NCBI RefSeq assembly: GCF_040412085.2
Contig: NZ_CP115920.1
Coordinates: 1,860,001 to 1,924,000 of the forward strand
DNA length: 64,000 nt
Reading direction: 5' to 3'
Source: Vibrio sp. CB1-14
GTDB taxonomy: Bacteria; Pseudomonadota; Gammaproteobacteria; Enterobacterales; Vibrionaceae
Positions 47,768 to 57,486 of this stretch are shown here, in pieces (position 1 is the stretch's first letter; each line of letters opens with the position of its first letter). The position numbers and the translations under genes are program-made. The notes below the pieces were generated by a model. The model saw only the letters and a list, made by a program, of their open reading frames with translations. It did not search any database and had not been told where the DNA came from.

Positions 47768-49891
47768 ATGAACCAATATCTTGCCGTCACTTCTAACGGA
47801 CTTGAAAACCTTCTCGCTCAAGAGCTTGAACAAATGGGCTTAACTTCTGTAAAGCCTGTTCAAGCAGGGGTGAAATTTAAAGCGACTAATGAGCAGATTT
47901 ATCGCGCTTGTTTGTGGAGCCGCTATGCTTCTCGCTTTGTTAAAGTACTGTCGGAATTCACTTGCCAAGATGATATGGACCTTTATCTGGCTGCTTCGTC
48001 CATCAACTGGGTTAACCACTTCCACAGCACGAAGAAATTCATTGTTGATTTCAACGGTACGAACCGAGAGATCCGTAATAGCCAATATGGCGCAATGAAA
48101 GTGAAAGACGCGGTAGTGGATTGCTTTAATAAGAAGAACTTACCAAGACCAAACATCAGTAAAGATGGAGCCGATGTACGTGTGCATGTGCGTTTGCATC
48201 GTGATAAGGCTCTGATTGGTCTGGATATGGTGGGCTCTGGCTTGCATCAACGCGGCTATCGTACTGAATCTGGTCGTGCTCCTCTTCGAGAAACACTCGC
48301 AGCTGCTATTGTTGCTAGAAGTGGGTGGGAGCAAGGTAAGAACATGCTTGATCCGATGTGTGGTTCGGGTACGTTGTTGATTGAAACAGCTATGCTTGCT
48401 GCGAATATGGCACCAGGCGTCAAACGTAAGACTTGGTGTTTTGAAGCCCTAGAAGACTTCGAGCCAGAAGTTTGGGCAGAAGTGAAATCGGAAGCGAATG
48501 TACAAGCTCGTCGCGGTGTCAAAAAGACTGACAGCAGGTTTTGGGGCTTCGACAACGACCCTAGAGTCCTTCGCACAGCAAAAGAGAATGCTAAGCGTGC
48601 CGGCGTTGAAGACTTGATTACCTTTGAGCTTGGCGATGCCAGCAAAGTGACTAAGCCAGCAGAGTTTGGTGAGGGCGTGATTGTTTGTAACCCACCTTAT
48701 GGTGAGCGACTAGGCACCGAGCCAGGTTTGATAGCACTGTATACTGAATTTGGTAATCAGCTTAAAACCGAGTTCGGTGGCTGCCAGGCATCGATTTTCT
48801 CAAGTTCAGATGACTTACTAAGTTGCTTACGCATGCGTGCTGATAAGCAATTTAAGTTGAATAACGGTGCGTTACAGTGTCACCAAAAAAATTACTCGAT
48901 TTCAGCGCGCAGTGCAGAACAGATTGCTGGCAATAATGACCTTCAAGTGATTGCACCAGATTTCTCAAACCGTCTGAAAAAAAACATGGCCAAAATCGGC
49001 AAGTGGGCTAAGAAAGAAGGATTAGACTGCTACCGTATTTACGATGCTGATTTACCAGAGTACAACGTTGCGGTTGATGTTTATCAAGATTCTTTGGTTA
49101 TTCAAGAATACGCGGCGCCGAAGAGTATTCCAGAAGAGACAGCAAAGCGTCGCCTGACAGATATTATCCGTGCTTCGATCAAAGTAACTGGTGTTGACAC
49201 CAACAACGTTGTTTTGAAAACTCGCGAGAAGAAGAAAGGCAGCTCACAATACAACAAGCTTGCTCAAAAGTCGTCAACCATGAAAGTTCATGAGTACGGC
49301 GCGCAGTTGATCGTAAACTTGCATGACTACCTAGATACTGGCCTGTTCCTCGATCATAAAATCACTCGTCGTAAACTGGGTGAATTGGCGCAAGGCAGAG
49401 ATTTCTTGAACCTGTTTGCATACACAGGTTCTGCGACTGTTCATGCTGCGCTTGGTGGAGCAAAGTCTACGACCACGGTTGATATGTCTAATACATACTT
49501 AGAGTGGGCGAAAGATAACATGAAGCTGAATGGTCAAGTAGGTCGTCAGCACCAATACATTCAAGCAGATTGCTTACAATGGCTTGCGAAAGCAAACGGC
49601 ATTTACGACCTTATCTTTATCGATCCTCCTACGTTTTCAAATTCTAAGCGTATGGAGCAATCGTTCGACGTACAACGTGACCATGTCACTTTAATGCGTG
49701 ATTTGAAACGTCTACTAAGTGCAGAAGGTACTATCGTATTCTCAAACAACAAACGCCACTTCAAAATGGATTTGGAAGCGTTGGAAGAGATCGGCTTAAC
49801 TGCGAAAAACATTTCTGATAAGACCTTGCCCCTCGACTTTGCTCGTAACAAGCATATTCATAACTGCTGGGTTATCTCTCACAAAAGTTAA
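47768..49891 (+). CDS. rlmL: bifunctional 23S rRNA methyltransferase RlmL/RlmK (m2G2445, m7G2069)
   Basis: A 707-residue fused enzyme. The N-terminal THUMP domain (to about residue 165) precedes the RlmL methyltransferase, with [16 protein letters not shown] and [12 protein letters not shown] linker leads to the RlmK domain with [33 protein letters not shown] and [14 protein letters not shown]. The start chosen, [16 protein letters not shown], matches the family N-terminus; other ATGs lie three and 15 codons upstream. The glutaredoxin gene begins eight bases after the stop. Confidence 0.94.
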   Translation: MNQYLAVTSNGLENLLAQELEQMGLTSVKPVQAGVKFKATNEQIYRACLWSRYASRFVKVLSEFTCQDDMDLYLAASSINWVNHFHSTKKFIVDFNGTNREIRNSQYGAMKVKDAVVDCFNKKNLPRPNISKDGADVRVHVRLHRDKALIGLDMVGSGLHQRGYRTESGRAPLRETLAAAIVARSGWEQGKNMLDPMCGSGTLLIETAMLAANMAPGVKRKTWCFEALEDFEPEVWAEVKSEANVQARRGVKKTDSRFWGFDNDPRVLRTAKENAKRAGVEDLITFELGDASKVTKPAEFGEGVIVCNPPYGERLGTEPGLIALYTEFGNQLKTEFGGCQASIFSSSDDLLSCLRMRADKQFKLNNGALQCHQKNYSISARSAEQIAGNNDLQVIAPDFSNRLKKNMAKIGKWAKKEGLDCYRIYDADLPEYNVAVDVYQDSLVIQEYAAPKSIPEETAKRRLTDIIRASIKVTGVDTNNVVLKTREKKKGSSQYNKLAQKSSTMKVHEYGAQLIVNLHDYLDTGLFLDHKITRRKLGELAQGRDFLNLFAYTGSATVHAALGGAKSTTTVDMSNTYLEWAKDNMKLNGQVGRQHQYIQADCLQWLAKANGIYDLIFIDPPTFSNSKRMEQSFDVQRDHVTLMRDLKRLLSAEGTIVFSNNKRHFKMDLEALEEIGLTAKNISDKTLPLDFARNKHIHNCWVISHKS

Positions 49892-49899
49892 GACGGATC

Positions 49900-50151
49900 A
49901 TGACAAAGGAACTGACATTATACAGCACTGAAGGTTGCCATCTCTGTGAGATGGCTCTTGAGCTAATCAAACAAGTAGGGCTCGGGGAACAGGTAGAGAT
50001 TGTCGATATTGCTTTCGACGATGAGCTGTTTTCTCGTTACGGCGTCACTATTCCAGTAGTCAAAGTGGATGAATCTGAGATCAACTGGCCCTTCGATATC
50101 TTACAACTTCAACAATGGTTAACAGTCAATGGCATTACTTACCATCCATAA
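49900..50151 (+). CDS. glutaredoxin-family protein (DUF836)
   Basis: An 83-residue thioredoxin-fold protein with the redox motif GCHLC at residues 12-16 and the cis-proline region VTIPVVKV. The family (glutaredoxin 2-like/DUF836) is small and of unsettled function; a thiol-disulphide role is likely. Its last 23 bases overlap the start of uup in another frame, so it is probably translated together with uup in the rlmL-uup operon. Confidence 0.85.
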   Translation: MTKELTLYSTEGCHLCEMALELIKQVGLGEQVEIVDIAFDDELFSRYGVTIPVVKVDESEINWPFDILQLQQWLTVNGITYHP

Positions 50152-52051
50152 TGGACAACTTGCATTTGGTGATCATCCGCTTCTAGATAAGACGGACTTT
50201 GCGCTTCAAGAGAATGAACGCGTGTGTCTGGTTGGTCGAAACGGTGCTGGCAAGTCAACGTTAATGAAAGTATTGGCAGGCGACATCATTATGGATGATG
50301 GCAAACTGCAAATTACTCAAGATGTTGTAGTATCTCGTCTAGAACAAGATCCTCCTCGCGACCAAGTTGGAACGGTCGAAGACTATGTCGCTGAAGGCTT
50401 GGCAGAGATCGGTGAGCAGCTAAAGCAATATCACGCTTTACTTGAGCTGGTGGCTCAAGACCCAAGTGAATCTCATATTAATCGCTTAGCCAAAGTTCAA
50501 GAAAACCTCGAAGTTTCCGGCGCATGGCGTTTTGAAGACCGCATTAAGAACATTCTTGGTGCGCTCAAGCTTGACGGTGCTACGCTACTTAGCGATTTGT
50601 CTGGTGGTTGGCAGCGAAAGGCGGCATTAGCTAGAGCGCTGGTGTGCGATCCTGATGTCTTATTACTCGATGAGCCAACCAACCATTTGGATGTGACAAC
50701 CATTGAGTGGTTGGAGACGTTCTTAAAAGACTTCCGTGGTTCTATCATCTTTATTTCTCACGACCGCGCTTTTATTCGCTCTATGGCGACACGCATTGTC
50801 GATCTAGATCGAGGCCAACTTGTCTCTTTCCCTGGCGACTACGAAAAATACCTAGTCGAAAAAGAAGAGGCGCTACGTGTTGAAGAAATGCAAAATGCAG
50901 AGTTCGACAAAAAGCTCGCGCAAGAAGAAGTTTGGATAAGACAGGGCATCAAAGCACGAAGAACTCGCAACGAAGGTCGTGTCCGTGCGCTGAAAAAACT
51001 TCGAGACGAACGTAAAGGCCGCAGAGACGTTCAAGGCAAAGTGAACCTCAAGCTCGACGACACCGCGCGTTCTGGCAAGATTGTGTTTGAAGCTGACAAT
51101 CTGAACTACGAGATTGAAGGCAAAACCATCATCAATAACTTTTCTTTCAATATCCAACGTGGTGATCGTATTGCGCTTATTGGTCCTAATGGATGTGGTA
51201 AGAGTACGTTGATCAAGCTGTTACTCGATGAGCTTACACCTACATCAGGTAAACTTAAGTGTGGTACCAAGCTTGAAGTCGCTTATTTTGACCAGTACCG
51301 CGAAGCATTAGATCCAGAAAAGAGCGTTATTGATAACCTTGCCGATGGTAAACAGGAAGTGATGGTTGGCGGACGTGAGCGTCATGCGCTAAGTTATCTT
51401 CAAGACTTTTTGTTTGCACCAAAACGCGCGAGAACCCCAGTGAAAGCACTGTCGGGTGGTGAGAAGAACCGCTTGTTGTTGGCTCGTATTTTCCTGAAGT
51501 CTAATAACCTACTGGTACTCGATGAACCAACCAACGATTTGGACATTGAAACCTTAGAATTATTAGAAGAGTTACTAGGAAATTATCAAGGCACACTGCT
51601 TTTAGTGAGCCATGACCGTCAGTTTGTTGATAATACTGTGACCGCTAGCTGGATTTTTGAAGGAAATGGGGTTATCGAAGAGTTCGTTGGTGGTTATCAT
51701 GATGCTCAGCAGCAGAGACAGCAGGTGTTGGACGCACGTAAAGCGTACGAGCCAGTAAAAGAGAATAAAAAACAGCCAGTTGAACAAAATAACAAGACAC
51801 AAGCAGTGAACTCTAAACCTAAGAAGCTGTCCTATAAGCTACAGAGGGAATTAGAAGCGCTACCAGCTCTGTTGGAGCAACTGGAGCAAGAGATTGAACA
51901 ACTACAGGAAATGGTGAATGACCCTACGTTTTTCGCCAAGCCAGTAGAAGAGACACAACCCATTTTAGATAGTTTAGCTGCAAAAGAGCAGGAGCTAGAC
52001 GTTGCTTTTGAGCGATGGGAAGAGCTAGAAGCAATGCAACAGGAAAGTTAG
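50129..52051 (+). CDS. uup: ABC-F family ATPase Uup
   Basis: A 640-residue ABC-F protein with two ATPase domains and no membrane part. The first has VGRNGAGKST, LSGGWQRKAALARAL and LLLDEPTNHLD, the second IGPNGCGKST, LSGGEKNRLLLARIF and LVLDEPTNDLD. Between them lies the interdomain linker (RTRNEGRVRALKKLRDER), and a C-terminal coiled coil (about residues 570-635) binds DNA or ribosomes in E. coli Uup. Uup helps clear stalled ribosomes and affects transposon precise excision. The start overlaps the glutaredoxin gene. Confidence 0.95.
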   Translation: MALLTIHNGQLAFGDHPLLDKTDFALQENERVCLVGRNGAGKSTLMKVLAGDIIMDDGKLQITQDVVVSRLEQDPPRDQVGTVEDYVAEGLAEIGEQLKQYHALLELVAQDPSESHINRLAKVQENLEVSGAWRFEDRIKNILGALKLDGATLLSDLSGGWQRKAALARALVCDPDVLLLDEPTNHLDVTTIEWLETFLKDFRGSIIFISHDRAFIRSMATRIVDLDRGQLVSFPGDYEKYLVEKEEALRVEEMQNAEFDKKLAQEEVWIRQGIKARRTRNEGRVRALKKLRDERKGRRDVQGKVNLKLDDTARSGKIVFEADNLNYEIEGKTIINNFSFNIQRGDRIALIGPNGCGKSTLIKLLLDELTPTSGKLKCGTKLEVAYFDQYREALDPEKSVIDNLADGKQEVMVGGRERHALSYLQDFLFAPKRARTPVKALSGGEKNRLLLARIFLKSNNLLVLDEPTNDLDIETLELLEELLGNYQGTLLLVSHDRQFVDNTVTASWIFEGNGVIEEFVGGYHDAQQQRQQVLDARKAYEPVKENKKQPVEQNNKTQAVNSKPKKLSYKLQRELEALPALLEQLEQEIEQLQEMVNDPTFFAKPVEETQPILDSLAAKEQELDVAFERWEELEAMQQES

Positions 52052-52056
52052 TTTTG

Positions 52057-54159
52057 ATGAGTCGTAATAATTTTAAGTTTTCATTGATTGCTGCAAGTGT
52101 ACTTGCAGCGACATCGAGCCATGCTGCTTTATATAAAGTGGTTGAGGTCGATCCTACTGGAAGTATCAAGTCTACCGGTGTATTTGTTGAAGCCAACGGA
52201 AGTGTGGTCACTGAGTTTTATGGTAGTGCGATAGAAAAGGCTGATGCGAGCAATCCAATGGGGTGTTTTGCCGAAGGGACAACATGTAGCGAGTATCGTT
52301 TGTATGGTGATTCTCGAAATGGTTCTGAAGGCCATTCGTATCGTCAAGAGATCCCATTTAACTACGATTCGTCATTCTTCTATACCGACTGGAACCGTAA
52401 CCGCGATTATTGCCGTTCTGAATTAGGTTATCAAACCTGTGATCCAGGTTGGACTGATAAAATGTGGTACAGCTTTAGCGACGTTGGCGGTCTACTACGT
52501 GAGCGTGACGCGTTTTATAACTCGTCGCAAACGGGCTGGAACAATATTGCCGGTGAAGACAACTACTTCTCTAATGCTCATGGCTTTAGTGAAACCACGC
52601 CTTCATCTGATCCGGATCAAGCATCTACTGCTACGCGAATGGGCGTAACGCCAACTTCGGACTATAAACCGGGCGGTGTAGCGACACCAGATACCAACTC
52701 AGAAAACGTCGTTATCAATAGCCTGACGTCTGATCAAGGTATGGCTATTGGTAACACCAGCTCGGGTTACTACCGTATCAATGCTTCTGATGGTGCGAAA
52801 GGCAACTTAGCAACGGCATACCGTCATCGTGGTTTTGTGCAAAATGGCGATACTACGGAAATGTTGCTGCCACTCTTGGTTGAGTCACCAAACAGCGATC
52901 AGCGAATTACCAACCAAATGGGTCGGACTATGGGTTGGAGCAGTTTCAATTATGGTGGCAAAGAGTACATCGTAGGCAGTGCTGCGGTCGCTCCGTTTGA
53001 CTACAACGACGATAATAAGAACTGGAATGGTGACCTGAATAACTGCTTGATCGAAGATCCGGCATCGCGATCTGATTGCCAGAATTTTGCTTTTGCGACT
53101 AAAACTGCTGTATGGGACTCAACCAATTTTGTAGCGGGCGCTTCAATCGTGTCTGATTGGCAAAATGGTGTACCAACCAACAACGATAAAAAAGCGTCAC
53201 AGGGCAGTGCTCGTGGTGCTGTTATTGCTGCGCAAGATAGCGCTTCGGATAACCCGCGCAATGGAAAACCATTCCTTGTTGGTCTCAACACAACCGGTGA
53301 TGGCTCAAATAGTTTCCTTCAAGCAACGGTATTTGTTCCTTCAACGACATTTGATCCAAGTGCGATCGACACATCACGCCAGTGGTCTCCAGTGACTGTA
53401 GAGAACGCCCGAATCAAGTCAGGTGATGACTTTATTTATAGCAACTCATACGCGACTGACATCAACAAGAACCTCGTGTTCTTGGGTGCGTCTAAGCGAC
53501 GCGGTGATAAGCGAGAAAATGGTGCGGCGGCAAACCGTATGTTCTTGGGTCAAGTGAGCCTAAACAATGATGCGAATGGCAGTTTCTCTACACCATCTGC
53601 GCGTTATTTTGACGAACTTAATGGCAACAGCGGTATCTTCTTTCGTGGTGTAGGTGGTGAGCCTGGTGCAATTAACAACTACAACGAAATTGTTGGTGCA
53701 GTTGATGCTGAGCAATCAACAGAGTATTTTGGTAAAAAACGACGCCAACGCGGCTTTATTTACCCTTATAACACTACCGGAACGGATGCTGAGCGTTTGG
53801 CGGTTTTCCAGGGCAAACCATGGTTACTGGACGATCTAACCAATGGCGGTAGCTACAATACGAAAAATAATCAATACCGTATTGTCGATGCTGCTGACAT
53901 CAACGATGATGGTGTGATTGCAGCAACCGCGCTTAAATGTGATGGCGGCTATGACACCACCAGTCATAACTCCTATTGTGGCAACGGCCAAAAGAAAGAG
54001 AAGCTCGTCGCAGTTAAGTTGATCCCGATCGCAAATGCAACATCAGCCGACATTCAAACTCGTGGTCTAGAAGCACCACCAGTTAAACGTAGTGGCGGTA
54101 GCCTCGGCTGGATGGCTTTGATTATGCTTGGATTCTTTGGGTTACGCCGTAACAAGTAG
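52057..54159 (+). CDS. DUF3466 family exported protein with GlyGly-CTERM sorting tail
   Basis: A 700-residue exported protein of the DUF3466 family, known mainly from vibrios and shewanellae; function unknown. A signal peptide (FSLIAASVLAATSSHA) is followed by a long soluble domain with repeated short blocks (INDDGVIAATALKC; AINNYNEIVGAV) of the kind seen in HAF/beta-propeller proteins. The C-terminus SGGSLGWMALIMLGFFGLRR is a GlyGly-CTERM: a glycine pair, one hydrophobic helix and arginines. Such tails are processed by rhombosortase and link proteins to type II secretion and the cell surface. AGGAAAG precedes the start, five bases after uup. Confidence 0.85.
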   Translation: MSRNNFKFSLIAASVLAATSSHAALYKVVEVDPTGSIKSTGVFVEANGSVVTEFYGSAIEKADASNPMGCFAEGTTCSEYRLYGDSRNGSEGHSYRQEIPFNYDSSFFYTDWNRNRDYCRSELGYQTCDPGWTDKMWYSFSDVGGLLRERDAFYNSSQTGWNNIAGEDNYFSNAHGFSETTPSSDPDQASTATRMGVTPTSDYKPGGVATPDTNSENVVINSLTSDQGMAIGNTSSGYYRINASDGAKGNLATAYRHRGFVQNGDTTEMLLPLLVESPNSDQRITNQMGRTMGWSSFNYGGKEYIVGSAAVAPFDYNDDNKNWNGDLNNCLIEDPASRSDCQNFAFATKTAVWDSTNFVAGASIVSDWQNGVPTNNDKKASQGSARGAVIAAQDSASDNPRNGKPFLVGLNTTGDGSNSFLQATVFVPSTTFDPSAIDTSRQWSPVTVENARIKSGDDFIYSNSYATDINKNLVFLGASKRRGDKRENGAAANRMFLGQVSLNNDANGSFSTPSARYFDELNGNSGIFFRGVGGEPGAINNYNEIVGAVDAEQSTEYFGKKRRQRGFIYPYNTTGTDAERLAVFQGKPWLLDDLTNGGSYNTKNNQYRIVDAADINDDGVIAATALKCDGGYDTTSHNSYCGNGQKKEKLVAVKLIPIANATSADIQTRGLEAPPVKRSGGSLGWMALIMLGFFGLRRNK

Positions 54160-54170
54160 TCACAAGTGAC

Positions 54171-54211
54171 AAAAATCCCAGCTTCACAATAGTGGAACTG
54201 GGATTTTTTTG
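54171..54211 (+). terminator. intrinsic terminator of the DUF3466 gene
   Basis: AAAAATCCCAG and CTGGGATTTTTTT form a strong stem around the intervening 17 bases, just after the stop. Confidence 0.85.
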
Positions 54212-54324
54212 TGTCTTGAGATCGGGCCAAAAATGAGCAATTATTAAAGAGGAGTCACAAAAGCTCCATAAATCTTTAATGATAGAAAGTCGGGAAACCG
54301 ATTTTGTATAGCGAGGACCGTACT

Positions 54325-54498
54325 ATGAAGAGACAAAAGCGTGATCGTCTAGAACGAGCTCAATCACAGGGTTACAAAGCTGGATTGAATGGGCGATCGA
54401 TGGAAGCCTGTCCCTATCAACAAATGGATGCAAAGTCTTATTGGCTTGGCGGTTGGCGTGACGCGAGAGATGATAAACAATCAGGACTCTTCAAGTAG
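54325..54498 (+). CDS. rmf: ribosome modulation factor
   Basis: A 57-residue basic protein that dimerises ribosomes into inactive 100S particles in stationary phase. The sequence KRQKRDRLERAQSQGYKAGLN and the tail YWLGGWRDARDD are clear RMF hallmarks. The start MKRQKRDRL is chosen; an in-frame ATG seven codons upstream does not match the family. The rmf-fabA convergent arrangement is as in E. coli. Confidence 0.95.
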   Translation: MKRQKRDRLERAQSQGYKAGLNGRSMEACPYQQMDAKSYWLGGWRDARDDKQSGLFK

Positions 54499-54520
54499 TC
54501 GGGAGCGAAATTGAAGTAAC

Positions 54521-54543
54521 AAAGGCCTCAAGAGAGGCCTTTA
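54521..54543 (+). terminator. intrinsic terminator of rmf
   Basis: AAAGGCCTC and GAGGCCTTT pair around three bases, followed by ATAA. The T-run is short. Confidence 0.75.
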
Positions 54544-54587
54544 TAATGCGCACCTAGTGCACTATAACTAAATTTATGTGCTAAAAA

Positions 54588-54611
54588 TAAACGACTCCGG
54601 AAAGTCGTTTA
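54588..54611 (-). terminator. intrinsic terminator of fabA
   Basis: AAACGACTTTCCGGAGTCGTTT on the minus strand, followed by ATTTTT, about 15 bases after the fabA stop. Confidence 0.8.
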
Positions 54612-54624
54612 TTTACAAAATAGC

Positions 54625-55143
54625 TTAGAAAGCAGAGGTGTCTTTAAATAGACCTACTTTAAGATCTTTCGCTACGTAGATCTCTTTACCATCTACCAAT
54701 ACGCGACCATCAGCAATGCCCATAACTAGCTTGCGGTTTACAACACGCTTCATGTGAAGTTCGTAGGTTACTTTCTTAGCCGTAGGTAGTACTTGACCGG
54801 TAAACTTCAGCTCACCTACACCTAGTGCACGACCTTTGCCTTCACCACCAATCCAGCCAAGGTAGAAACCAACAAGCTGCCACATAGCATCCAAACCAAG
54901 ACAACCTGGCATTACTGGGTCACCTATAAAGTGGCAGTCGAAGAACCATAGATCAGGAGTAATATCCAGTTCAGCAACGATCAAACCTTTGCCAAAGTCA
55001 CCTTCAGTTTCGGACATTTTTGCTACGCGGTCCATCATCAGCATGTTCGGTGCTGGAAGTTGAGGGTAGCCCTCGCCAAATAATTCTCCGCGGCTAGAGG
55101 CTAGAAGGTCTTCACGGCTATAAGATTCACGTCTGTTTTGCAT
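54625..55143 (-). CDS. fabA: 3-hydroxydecanoyl-ACP dehydratase/isomerase
   Basis: A 172-residue hotdog-fold enzyme that introduces the double bond for unsaturated fatty acid synthesis. The catalytic His71 ([13 protein letters not shown]) and Asp85 (LGLDAMWQ) are present, and length equals E. coli FabA (172). It lies downstream of the Lon-family protease gene on the same strand, as in E. coli, but the FabR-like promoter just upstream implies its own transcription start. Confidence 0.96.
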   Translation of the reverse strand: MQNRRESYSREDLLASSRGELFGEGYPQLPAPNMLMMDRVAKMSETEGDFGKGLIVAELDITPDLWFFDCHFIGDPVMPGCLGLDAMWQLVGFYLGWIGGEGKGRALGVGELKFTGQVLPTAKKVTYELHMKRVVNRKLVMGIADGRVLVDGKEIYVAKDLKVGLFKDTSAF

Positions 55144-55172
55144 TATTTATTACTCCAAATTTGCGTTAGGCC

Positions 55173-55201
55173 ATCTTAGTGAACAGGTGTACGCTAGACA
55201 A
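55173..55201 (-). promoter_or_regulatory. fabA promoter with FabR-like operator in the spacer
   Basis: On the minus strand TTGTCT and TAAGAT are separated by exactly 17 bases. The spacer reads AGCGTACACCTGTTCAC and, with the next base, forms the imperfect palindrome AGCGTACA-CC-TGTTCACT (55178-55195). This closely resembles the FabR operator known before fabA and fabB in E. coli. Repression by FabR bound between the -35 and -10 boxes is expected. Confidence 0.65.
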
Positions 55202-55213
55202 GTCCGACCACGA

Positions 55214-56851
55214 CTAGACAAACCAGTTTTTAATCCGTGTCACAAATGACTCTGGTATTTCATGTTTTTCAAAGTTTTCAATACGTTCGGCAATCTTGCC
55301 GATCACACTATCTTCGGTGTCACTTTTGAAAGGTTGACCCAATAGAAGTGGTATCACTTCGTCTACGTGAGTCACAGACCAAATGTGAAATTCTTCATTT
55401 TTGATGCTTTCAACGAGCTCTTTATTCAATGCCAGGTGCTGAACATTGGTTTTAGGCAAAATGACGCCTTGCTTGCCTGTTAAACCTTGGTGTTTACATA
55501 CGTTATAGAAGCCTTCCACTTTCTCATTTAAACCACCTACAGCTTGAACGCGGCCAAATTGGTCGACAGCACCTGTAACCGCAATTTGTTGGTCAATTGG
55601 ATAGCCAGATAGCGCACTCACTAAAGAACATAACTCTGCTAATGAAGCGCTATCACCGTCGACTTCACAATAAGACTGCTCAAACACAATAGACGCGGAA
55701 TATGGTAGTGGGGCATCTAGGTCGAGTTCGGAAGACACAAATGCTTGCATGATCATCATGCCTTTGGCGTGAATGTTGCCACCGAGGTCAACTTTGCGCT
55801 CGACGTCTGATACATCGCCGTCACCAAAGTGCACCACACACGAGATACGAGCAGGCTCACCATAACTGATAGGGTGTCCTGGAATATCAATGACCGTTAA
55901 ACCGTTTACTTGACCAACTTGTTTTCCTTGAGTTTCAATGACGACTTGGCCTTCCAAGATATCATCGATAGCCCGTTCCGGCAGATAAGACTCGCGGTTA
56001 CGCTTCGCCTCGATTGCCGCTTCTATATGTTCAGAAGATATCGTTGAATTGTGACTGTACGATGATGCTTCACAAAGCATAGCTTTATGCCAATCAACCG
56101 AAAGTGGCCAGTATTGTTTGTCTTCTGTTTCGCGCGCGCCGGCTTGAAGCAGCTTTAAGTAGCCCGAACGATCAAGTTGCTTATCTGATAGAAATTGCGA
56201 CATCATCGAGTTTACAAACGATAAGTATTGCTTGGCTGTTGCAGGCGTCACTTTCAAATCGTTCTCTATTTCAGTGTACTGCATAAAGCCGGATCGAAAG
56301 TCACTGTCGATAAAGTCTAGATCTGACAACTGTTCTCGATCACCAATAACGATAAGCTTAAAGTTCGATGAAAAACTAGGTGGTGTTAGCGCGGCAGTTT
56401 TGGTGTCAACCGATACACCATTGAGTTTTGCACCTTGCAATAACGCTTTCAAATTTGTCCAAACACCAAGACTTGCTAGTGCAGTTTGCGTCGATGAAAT
56501 GAGAAAACCACCATTAGCTTGTGATACTAGACCTTGAGCAACAACAGGTTCGTTTTGCGATGTTTGGTATCGGTCAAACAACAAGTTTGGGTCAGCATCT
56601 TTACTGACGACAGTTTTGTGACCTAGTGCTTCAATATGATCGCTGACGAGCTGTCGATGAAACAAGTTGTCGCCATCTTTAATGATCAGTACTTTTGAAG
56701 GACACGCATCAGAGACGAAAAACGACAGTGCGGCTTTAAGGCGAGGCTGCAGTTCAATAGCGTCTAATGGGGCGAGAGTAGGTGCGTTATCGAGTAGATC
56801 GGCGAAATCGTTGTAAAGGGGGCAGACTTGTTGCCAAGGGACTTGATTCAT
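55214..56851 (-). CDS. Lon-family (YcbZ/LonP-like) putative protease
   Basis: A 545-residue relative of E. coli YcbZ. The N-terminal part is a degenerate AAA region (LVSQANGGFLIISSTQT-type block; KLIVIGDREQLSDL) with no clear Walker A. The C-terminal part is a Lon protease domain with the Ser-Lys dyad: serine in DGDSASLAELCSLV and lysine in VGGLNEKVEGFYNVC. Peptidase activity is plausible but ATP dependence is doubtful. I chose MNQVPWQQV as start because it matches the family length; the frame extends 18 codons further. It is divergent from matP and precedes fabA. Confidence 0.88.
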   Translation of the reverse strand: MNQVPWQQVCPLYNDFADLLDNAPTLAPLDAIELQPRLKAALSFFVSDACPSKVLIIKDGDNLFHRQLVSDHIEALGHKTVVSKDADPNLLFDRYQTSQNEPVVAQGLVSQANGGFLISSTQTALASLGVWTNLKALLQGAKLNGVSVDTKTAALTPPSFSSNFKLIVIGDREQLSDLDFIDSDFRSGFMQYTEIENDLKVTPATAKQYLSFVNSMMSQFLSDKQLDRSGYLKLLQAGARETEDKQYWPLSVDWHKAMLCEASSYSHNSTISSEHIEAAIEAKRNRESYLPERAIDDILEGQVVIETQGKQVGQVNGLTVIDIPGHPISYGEPARISCVVHFGDGDVSDVERKVDLGGNIHAKGMMIMQAFVSSELDLDAPLPYSASIVFEQSYCEVDGDSASLAELCSLVSALSGYPIDQQIAVTGAVDQFGRVQAVGGLNEKVEGFYNVCKHQGLTGKQGVILPKTNVQHLALNKELVESIKNEEFHIWSVTHVDEVIPLLLGQPFKSDTEDSVIGKIAERIENFEKHEIPESFVTRIKNWFV

Positions 56852-56983
56852 TGGGTCGTAACTTAAGTTTAATTTGCACGAAGTATACAATGAATCGCCA
56901 CTCAACGTTAGCTTTTCAACTGTTCATATAGCGAGCAAAATCCCATTAACTGAGCATTGTTATTGAGAAGTTTGGAATCTTGG

Positions 56984-56996
56984 GTTACGCTGTCAC
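56984..56996. other. one-mismatch matS-like site upstream of matP
   Basis: GTTACGCTGTCAC differs from GTGACRNYGTCAC only at the third base. It ends 26 bases before the matP start codon, where a promoter or early leader would lie. Confidence 0.4.
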
Positions 56997-57022
56997 TGTA
57001 AACAGAGTAGGGATGCAAACCA

Positions 57023-57481
57023 ATGAAATACCAACAACTTGAAAACTTAGAATGTGGTTGGAAGTGGCAGTATTTAACAAAGAAGTGGCGTGAAGGCGAT
57101 AATATTACGCGTTACATTGATACCAGTGAGATCGAACAGGCAGTATCAAAGCTAAAGCAGCTAGAGCATGAACCTACTCTGGTTATTGAGTGGATCGATG
57201 AACATATGTCAGTTGAGCTCGACAATAAGCTTAAACAAGCGATTAGGGCTAAGCGTAAGCGCCATTACAATGCCGAGCAAATTCACACCAAAAAGAAGTC
57301 CATTGATTTGGACTTTCGCGTTTGGGAAAAATTATCTCATCGCGCAAGCGATCTCGGTTGTACGCTCTCTGAAGCCATCGAGTATTTGTTAAGTGAAGCG
57401 TCTCGGAGCGAGAAAGCCACGCAGAAAGTAAGCAGTTTGAAAGAGGACTTAAGTAAGCTATTAGGTGACGAAGGGAGGTAG
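57023..57481 (+). CDS. matP: macrodomain Ter protein MatP
   Basis: A 152-residue DNA-binding protein that organises the chromosome terminus by binding matS and linking it to the divisome through ZapB. The N-terminal block [23 protein letters not shown] is diagnostic, as is the ribbon-helix-helix region [20 protein letters not shown]. Length matches E. coli MatP (150). It is followed five bases later by the DUF3634 gene and is divergent from the Lon-like gene. matS sites occur in this window. Confidence 0.95.
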   Translation: MKYQQLENLECGWKWQYLTKKWREGDNITRYIDTSEIEQAVSKLKQLEHEPTLVIEWIDEHMSVELDNKLKQAIRAKRKRHYNAEQIHTKKKSIDLDFRVWEKLSHRASDLGCTLSEAIEYLLSEASRSEKATQKVSSLKEDLSKLLGDEGR

Positions 57482-57486
57482 TCGCT

